DNA of 34,999 nt from Actinomycetota bacterium (GTDB taxonomy: Bacteria; Actinomycetota; Acidimicrobiia; IMCC26256; VFJJ01), in NCBI GenBank assembly GCA_009886115.1, contig VFJJ01000220.1, positions 1-34,999 on the forward strand, in the 5' to 3' direction. Under the pieces are notes generated by a model. That model searched no databases. It had not been told where the DNA came from and worked only from the letters and a program-made list of their open reading frames with translations. Position numbers and translations under genes: made by a program. Below, in pieces: positions 31,076 to 34,999 of this stretch (its first letter is position 1; each line of letters begins with the position of its first letter).

Positions 31076-31096
31076 GAGGGTGGCCTCCTGGAGGGA

Positions 31097-31186
31097 TCCT
31101 GTTGCGCACTCTGACGTATCGCGCCGTGAAACGCAACAACCATCTGTTACGCTCTAGCGGGTACTACCCGAAACGACGCAACAGGA
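31097..31186. promoter_or_regulatory. Operator array upstream of the XRE-ImmA gene
   Basis: TCCTGTTGCG (31097-31106) is the exact inverted complement of CGCAACAGGA (31177-31186). Between them, CGCAACAACCATCTGTTACG (31132-31151) forms an imperfect 20-bp palindrome from the same CGCAACA core. These are probable binding sites for the XRE-type regulator, spaced to allow cooperative binding or looping. Confidence 0.6.
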
Positions 31187-31209
31187 GGTCCTCCCTAGCC
31201 GTTGCCACC

Positions 31210-31413
31210 ATGGGGCGCGTCTTCGCTTGGGCGACCGGACCCCAGGGGTTCGCGCTGAGCGCCGCACAGCGTTCCAAGCATGCGCTCGCCGTGCCCGGGG
31301 CCGACCACTTCCTCGACCCGGACGTCCACGTCGGATCGCTTGCCGGGCCAACCTGCGCCGAGATCCAGCTCGACCTGCTCCGCTTGGCGTCTTTGTCCTT
31401 CACGACCAGCTGA
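31210..31413 (+). CDS. Uncertain small ORF divergent from the XRE-ImmA gene
   Basis: A 67-residue frame starting MGRVFAWATGPQGFALSAAQ and ending LDLLRLASLSFTTS. Its codons have strong G/C at third positions, as in real genes here. The frame extends upstream to a TTG at 31102, but an AGGAGG lies too far (about 21 bases) from the ATG. An antisense frame (31164-31403) has similar bias, so coding is undecided. I recognise no domain. Confidence 0.3.
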   Translation: MGRVFAWATGPQGFALSAAQRSKHALAVPGADHFLDPDVHVGSLAGPTCAEIQLDLLRLASLSFTTS

Positions 31414-31427
31414 TCTGCGTTCGGTGA

Positions 31428-31604
31428 TCGCTACCACGGTCGAACGTTCGCCGCCACCTGGTCGTCGTCCGGTGGAACGAAGAGGGTCCACGGGCGTCGT
31501 TGGAGCGCGGCGTGCACTTCTGCACCACTTCGGTCGACGACTTCGAACGAGGACGTGGCTCAGATCGGCTGGCCCAGTTGACCTACCCGCCGCTGGCCAG
31601 GTGA
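31428..31604 (+). pseudogene. Possible gene-end relic
   Basis: After a TGA at 31425-31427, a frame without any start codon encodes about 58 residues (RRHLVVVRWNEEGPRASLER, GVHFCTTSVDDFERGRGSDR) with strong third-position G/C bias and stops at 31602-31604. It reads like the tail of a real protein that lost its front. Family unknown. 31605-31709 holds nothing evident. Confidence 0.25.
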
Positions 31605-31709
31605 ACGGTGAAACGTGCCGGCAGGAATCGGCGCGGTCGCTGCAGATCGCGTCTTCGTAGTCTCGTCGGCGTGGTCGCCGTGCCGAATGCTGGCGTTGGG
31701 CGCTGGCGG

Positions 31710-33677
31710 TTACGCCGAAATCGGAAGTTCTGCTGCGGCGGGCGGGTGAGCTGGTCGGGAGTTTGTCGCTGGTGGCGTGGTGCGGTGGTGAGGTTTGTCT
31801 CGATACATGGCCTGGTCGGCGCGGTGGAGGAGAGTTTCGCTGTTGTCACCGGGTTCGGCGAGCGCGCCGCCGACGGCTGCTTCGGCAACGATGGCTTGGT
31901 TGGCGATGATGCACGGGTGGGCGATTGCCGCGAGAAGTCTGGCTTCGGTGACGTGCAGTTGTGTTTCGTCGTCGCAGTCGATCAGCATGGCGAACTCGTC
32001 GCCGCCGAGTCTCGCCACGAGGGCGCCGGGGTGGACTGCTCGGGTGAGGGCGTCGGCGACATGTCGCAGCAGGGCGTCGCCGGCTGCGTGGCCGATCGTG
32101 TCGTTGAGTTGTTTGAAGTGGTTCAGGTCCAGGTAGACGACGCCGACGGCGCGGTTTCCGGCCGCGAGCCGGAGATCGAGTTCGGCGAAGAACATCCGTC
32201 GATTCGCGAGCCCGGTGAGTTGGTCGTGGTTGGCTTCACTTTCGAGTTGCAGTTCGATCGCGGCCCGTTCGATCAGTGACGCCTGCAGCCGCGAGGTGAG
32301 CGATCGGAGCTCGAGATGGGCGACGACCTGCTCGGCGAGCGAGGCGAGGATCCGCCGGTCGGGTTCGTCGAACCGGCGGGCGCTCCGGTCGATCACGCAG
32401 AGCGTTCCCAGCGCGTTGCCGGCGCTGTCGATCAGCGGGGCGCCGGCATAGAACCGGATGTTGGGATCGGCGTTGACGAGCGGGTTTCCAGCGAAGCGGG
32501 GGTCCTCGAGTGCGTTCTCGACGACGAACACGTTGCTCTGCAGGATGGCGTGGGAACAGAACGCGACATCGCGCGGTGTCTCCGTGGCATCGAGACCCAC
32601 GCTCGACTTGAACCACTGTCGCGACGAGTCGACCAAACTGACGAGAGCGATGGGTGTCGCGAAGACTTCCGCCGCGATTTTGGTGAGCGTGTCAAACGCG
32701 GTCTCTGGCGACGTGTCCAGAATGCCAAGATTGTGGAGTGCCTGGATGCGGGCGTCCTCGTTCGGTGACAGCGCAGCAGGGACCGGTCCAACGGTGTCAG
32801 CAGGACGCTGGCGCGGCATTCGAAGCACCCGGTTCGCCGGTTGCGGCCGCCCGAATCGGTAGCCCTGCAACAACGACACACCCAGCCGACGCATCAGACG
32901 TTCATGTTCCACGGTCTCGACCCCTTCGGCGATCACCGCGAGACCCAACTCGTGACCGAGGCCGACAACAGAACGGACAATCGCTGTCGCTGCCCCGTCG
33001 CCGGCGGCATTGACGACGATCGACCTGTCGATCTTGACTGCGTCGACTGGCAGATTCATCAGATGGGTCAGAGTCGAGTATCCGGTGCCGAAGTCGTCCA
33101 GTGCGATCCGCACCCCCGCCTGTGACAACGCTTCAAGCGTCCGCCTCGCCTGGTCGCCGACCATCGCAGTCTCTGTCGCTTCGATCCACACCGACGTCAC
33201 CGGAAGCCCATGCGCCGCGATGGTCTCCAAGATCGCCACGCACGTATCCGGGTCCGCCAACGTCAACGGTGACATGTTCACCGTGACCGCCAGTTCAGGA
33301 TGCAGCCCTGACCGCCAAAGGGCCAACGCCGCACACGCCTGCCCAAGGATCTCGTGGTCCAACCGTGCGATCAACCCGCACTGCTCGGCCCCGGGGATGA
33401 ACCAGTCCGGTGTGACGACACCGAGATCCGGGTCGCACCAACGCGCCAAGGCCTCCAGCTTGGCCGTCCGCCCGGTTGGCATCTCCACGATCCGCTGGAA
33501 CACGGCCGTCACCAACCCAGCGTCGAGCGCACCAGCAAACCGTTCCGCCGCAAACCAGTCAACCTCCCCAGTTTCGGTTGACACTCCTGGTTGGGGGCGA
33601 GGACGCTCGCTCCTGGAGGGGAGTGGTGGTGTTGGGCCTGCGAACATGCGCTGGTAGTCGGTCGTCACGGCAGCCAC
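31710..33677 (-). CDS. Cyclic-di-GMP protein with EAL-GAF-GGDEF order
   Basis: A 655-residue cytoplasmic signalling protein. Residues 45-285 are an EAL phosphodiesterase domain: KLEALARW (EAL 75-77), TVNMSPLTL, WIEATETAM, ALDDFGTGYSTL, VKIDRS, VIAEGVET. Residues about 300-450 are a GAF domain (LGILDTSPETAFDTLTKIAA, FYAGAPLIDSAGNALGTLCV). Residues 480-630 are a GGDEF cyclase (DQLTGLANRRMFFAELDLRL, RLGGDEFAMLI). Both catalytic signatures look intact, so it may switch between making and degrading c-di-GMP, with GAF as sensor. The usual order is sensor-GGDEF-EAL; here it is reversed. GTG 33675-33677 begins the frame; no better start is seen. No membrane segment. Confidence 0.9.
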   Translation of the reverse strand: MAAVTTDYQRMFAGPTPPLPSRSERPRPQPGVSTETGEVDWFAAERFAGALDAGLVTAVFQRIVEMPTGRTAKLEALARWCDPDLGVVTPDWFIPGAEQCGLIARLDHEILGQACAALALWRSGLHPELAVTVNMSPLTLADPDTCVAILETIAAHGLPVTSVWIEATETAMVGDQARRTLEALSQAGVRIALDDFGTGYSTLTHLMNLPVDAVKIDRSIVVNAAGDGAATAIVRSVVGLGHELGLAVIAEGVETVEHERLMRRLGVSLLQGYRFGRPQPANRVLRMPRQRPADTVGPVPAALSPNEDARIQALHNLGILDTSPETAFDTLTKIAAEVFATPIALVSLVDSSRQWFKSSVGLDATETPRDVAFCSHAILQSNVFVVENALEDPRFAGNPLVNADPNIRFYAGAPLIDSAGNALGTLCVIDRSARRFDEPDRRILASLAEQVVAHLELRSLTSRLQASLIERAAIELQLESEANHDQLTGLANRRMFFAELDLRLAAGNRAVGVVYLDLNHFKQLNDTIGHAAGDALLRHVADALTRAVHPGALVARLGGDEFAMLIDCDDETQLHVTEARLLAAIAHPCIIANQAIVAEAAVGGALAEPGDNSETLLHRADQAMYRDKPHHRTTPPATNSRPAHPPAAAELPISA

Positions 33678-33797
33678 TTGGGAAGCGGGGAAGCGAGAGT
33701 CGGGTTCATGGTGGTCCTGTCGCTGCGAAGTCTAGGCCGCGTTGTGCATTGTCTCGGCACGCCGAGCGGGGAACTGAATCCATTGAGGAGATGTTGA

Positions 33798-34660
33798 TCA
33801 GCAGATCGCTCGGCTCTCGTCGCGCGCAGCGACGGGGAGGCTGATCACGAACGTGGCGCCCTGGCCACTGCGGCTGCTGACGCTGGTTCGATTCCAACAG
33901 CGGTGTCGACGACCGAGAGCTCGACGATGTCGGCGGAGCCCTCGATGTTCCCGAGGTCCATCGTCTCCCCGACGTGCATCGCCAGCCGCACGGAGCCACC
34001 AGCGGGTGTGAACTTGAGCGCGTTGCTGACCACGTTGGCGATCGCCTGCTCGGTCCGGCCACTGTCGGCGAGCACGAGCAGGTCGTCGATCAGCTCGGTC
34101 ATCCGACGCGCATTGCGATGCGCGACGCTGAGGAGCTCTCTGTCTTGGTTCGTCAGATCGTTGGAGTCGAGCACCTCGTCCAGGTACCCGATGATCGCCG
34201 ACGTCGGGAGGCGCGGCTCGTGAGCGGCCGATGCGGCGATGTGTCGCTGTGCGCTCGCCGACTCCAGTGCAGCATCTCGGGCACGCTCGGCGGCCCGAAC
34301 GAACTCACGGCGCTCGGTGACGTCGAGCGAGACTCCGCATGTCGCGTAGACCCTGCCGTTGTCATCGGTCAGCGGAAACTTCATCGACTCGAACAGCTGC
34401 TCACCGCCGGCTGCTGCCGACGTTTCTTCCACTTCGAACAGACCGTCGCGGGCGCGTCGGTCGTTGGCCCGCCACGTCGGCGCCCGCTGAGCGTCCAAGA
34501 ATTCGTCGGTCTGGCCGAGCAGGTCGTGTACCGACGCCACGTCGTGGGCCGCCGCAAGCATCATCCCTGCCAAGACCCTGCGGCGAATCGTGTCGTTGCT
34601 GACGCCGAGGCGTTCAGCTACTTCACCGATGGTGAGCCGGGCCCGCCGATTCCGTTGCAT
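33798..34660 (-). pseudogene. Ruined PAS sensor histidine kinase with excisionase-like HTH start
   Basis: The start MQRNRRARLTIGEVAERLGV followed by SNDTIRRRV is an excisionase/MerR-type helix-turn-helix. It runs straight into a PAS domain lacking its front (VHDLLGQTDEFLDAQ, FESMKFPLTDDNGRVYATCG, SLDVTERR). The HisKA helix follows (SAAHEPRLPTSAIIGYLDEV), with the H-box scrambled from HELRTPL. About 45 residues between LIDDLLVLADSGR and TEQAIANVVSNALKF are missing. The ATPase domain stops after VVDTAVGIE; the remaining tail SSGQGATFVISLPVAARDES is in another frame and ends at 33798. The phospho-acceptor histidine is kept, but N-box spacing, F and G2 boxes are lost. Confidence 0.7.
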
Positions 34661-34999
34661 GTCTGACAAGTTGTGCGGGGCGGTCGGCGCACGCTTCGTA
34701 AACCGGCGCTCCAACCGATTCACGGTCCGGCGATGGTTCGCGAGCGCAATCAGCTTCGTCGGCGATGATGCGCCAGTGCGCCGCTTGTGCACGGCGTGCG
34801 TACGCAGCAAACGCGAAGGCTGGCGTGCGTATGAGAAATCGCGATTTACCGACCTTTGCGAGGTCAGCACGGTCACGGCTGCGGAGGCATCGTCGCGCTT
34901 CAAAGCTCGGCTCCGGCGCAGCGGGACCGAGTTGCGTATGCAGCGGACCGGTCAGGGGTTGGTCAACCCGCCGGAAAACCGCAGGTCGGCGACCGTCCA
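34661..34999. other. No gene identified
   Basis: The open frame on the - strand continues to 34903 but its residues are basic, low in conservation and not recognised. The stretch contains a perfect 12-bp palindrome AAATCGCGATTT at 34836-34847 in a local AT-rich dip. I can support no gene or RNA here. Confidence 0.3.

Noticed and set aside
34836-34847. AAATCGCGATTT as an operator or dif/ter-like site.
   Set aside because: A 12-bp palindrome alone, without a neighbouring regulator or recombinase gene, is not enough to support a site.

Overview
The window is GC-rich double-stranded DNA with GTG/TTG starts, many ATGA/GTGA start-stop overlaps and strong G/C third-position bias. The gene content (three cytochromes P450, a [3Fe-4S] ferredoxin, an ACAD10-type phosphotransferase, VapBC, a DUF2510/DUF6777-type protein) points to an Actinomycetota chromosome. 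An Acidimicrobiia or mycobacteria-like member is my guess; no rRNA or other taxonomic marker is present to prove it.

Layout. 1-1801: a tRNA-Cys gene (- strand) whose 3' half is repeated exactly 1.68 kb away, bounding a small decayed integrative element with a VapBC toxin-antitoxin pair, a truncated tyrosine-integrase N-terminus and paired arm-like repeats. 1908-7559: an ABC-2 exporter pair, an orphan beta-class DNA methyltransferase, a deleted and frameshifted MFS pseudogene, and a MoxR ATPase/VWA pair. 7571-13219: a perfect 15-bp inverted repeat, then three genes of a lipocalin/AttH/CrtC-like type or its neighbours (two such genes, one leading a P450-ferredoxin operon) and a membrane-anchored DUF2510/DUF6777/DUF2135-like protein. 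13397-16806: a divergent sulfur module (ArsR-rhodanese regulator; persulfide-dioxygenase-like MBL protein with two rhodanese domains; MFS transporter). 16870-18229: relics of an SDR and an amidohydrolase around an intact SnoaL-like gene and a 16-bp minisatellite. 18237-21768: a tightly coupled P450 -> APH-type kinase -> lipocalin-like operon. 21969-27580: acyl-CoA synthetase, GH3 beta-glycosidase and a CYP142-like P450. 27739-28994: a SAM methyltransferase and a TetR relic. 29248-31075: an XRE-ImmA/IrrE protease and a PIN-like protein sharing an operator-rich promoter. 31210-34999: small uncertain frames, an EAL-GAF-GGDEF protein in reversed order, and a ruined histidine kinase.

How the genes may work together. 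The strongest theme is oxidation of a hydrophobic substrate (steroid, terpenoid or similar). P450s and a ferredoxin hydroxylate, an acyl-CoA synthetase activates, a GH3 enzyme could remove sugars, and an APH-type kinase is translationally coupled to both a P450 and a lipocalin-fold protein. By analogy with ACAD10/11, where a kinase domain phosphorylates a hydroxyacyl-CoA before elimination, I propose a hydroxylate-phosphorylate-eliminate module; this is inference. A second theme is mobility and decay: two tRNA-linked scars, toxin-like pairs beside them, and five or more pseudogenes, several broken by single-base losses in or near G-runs.
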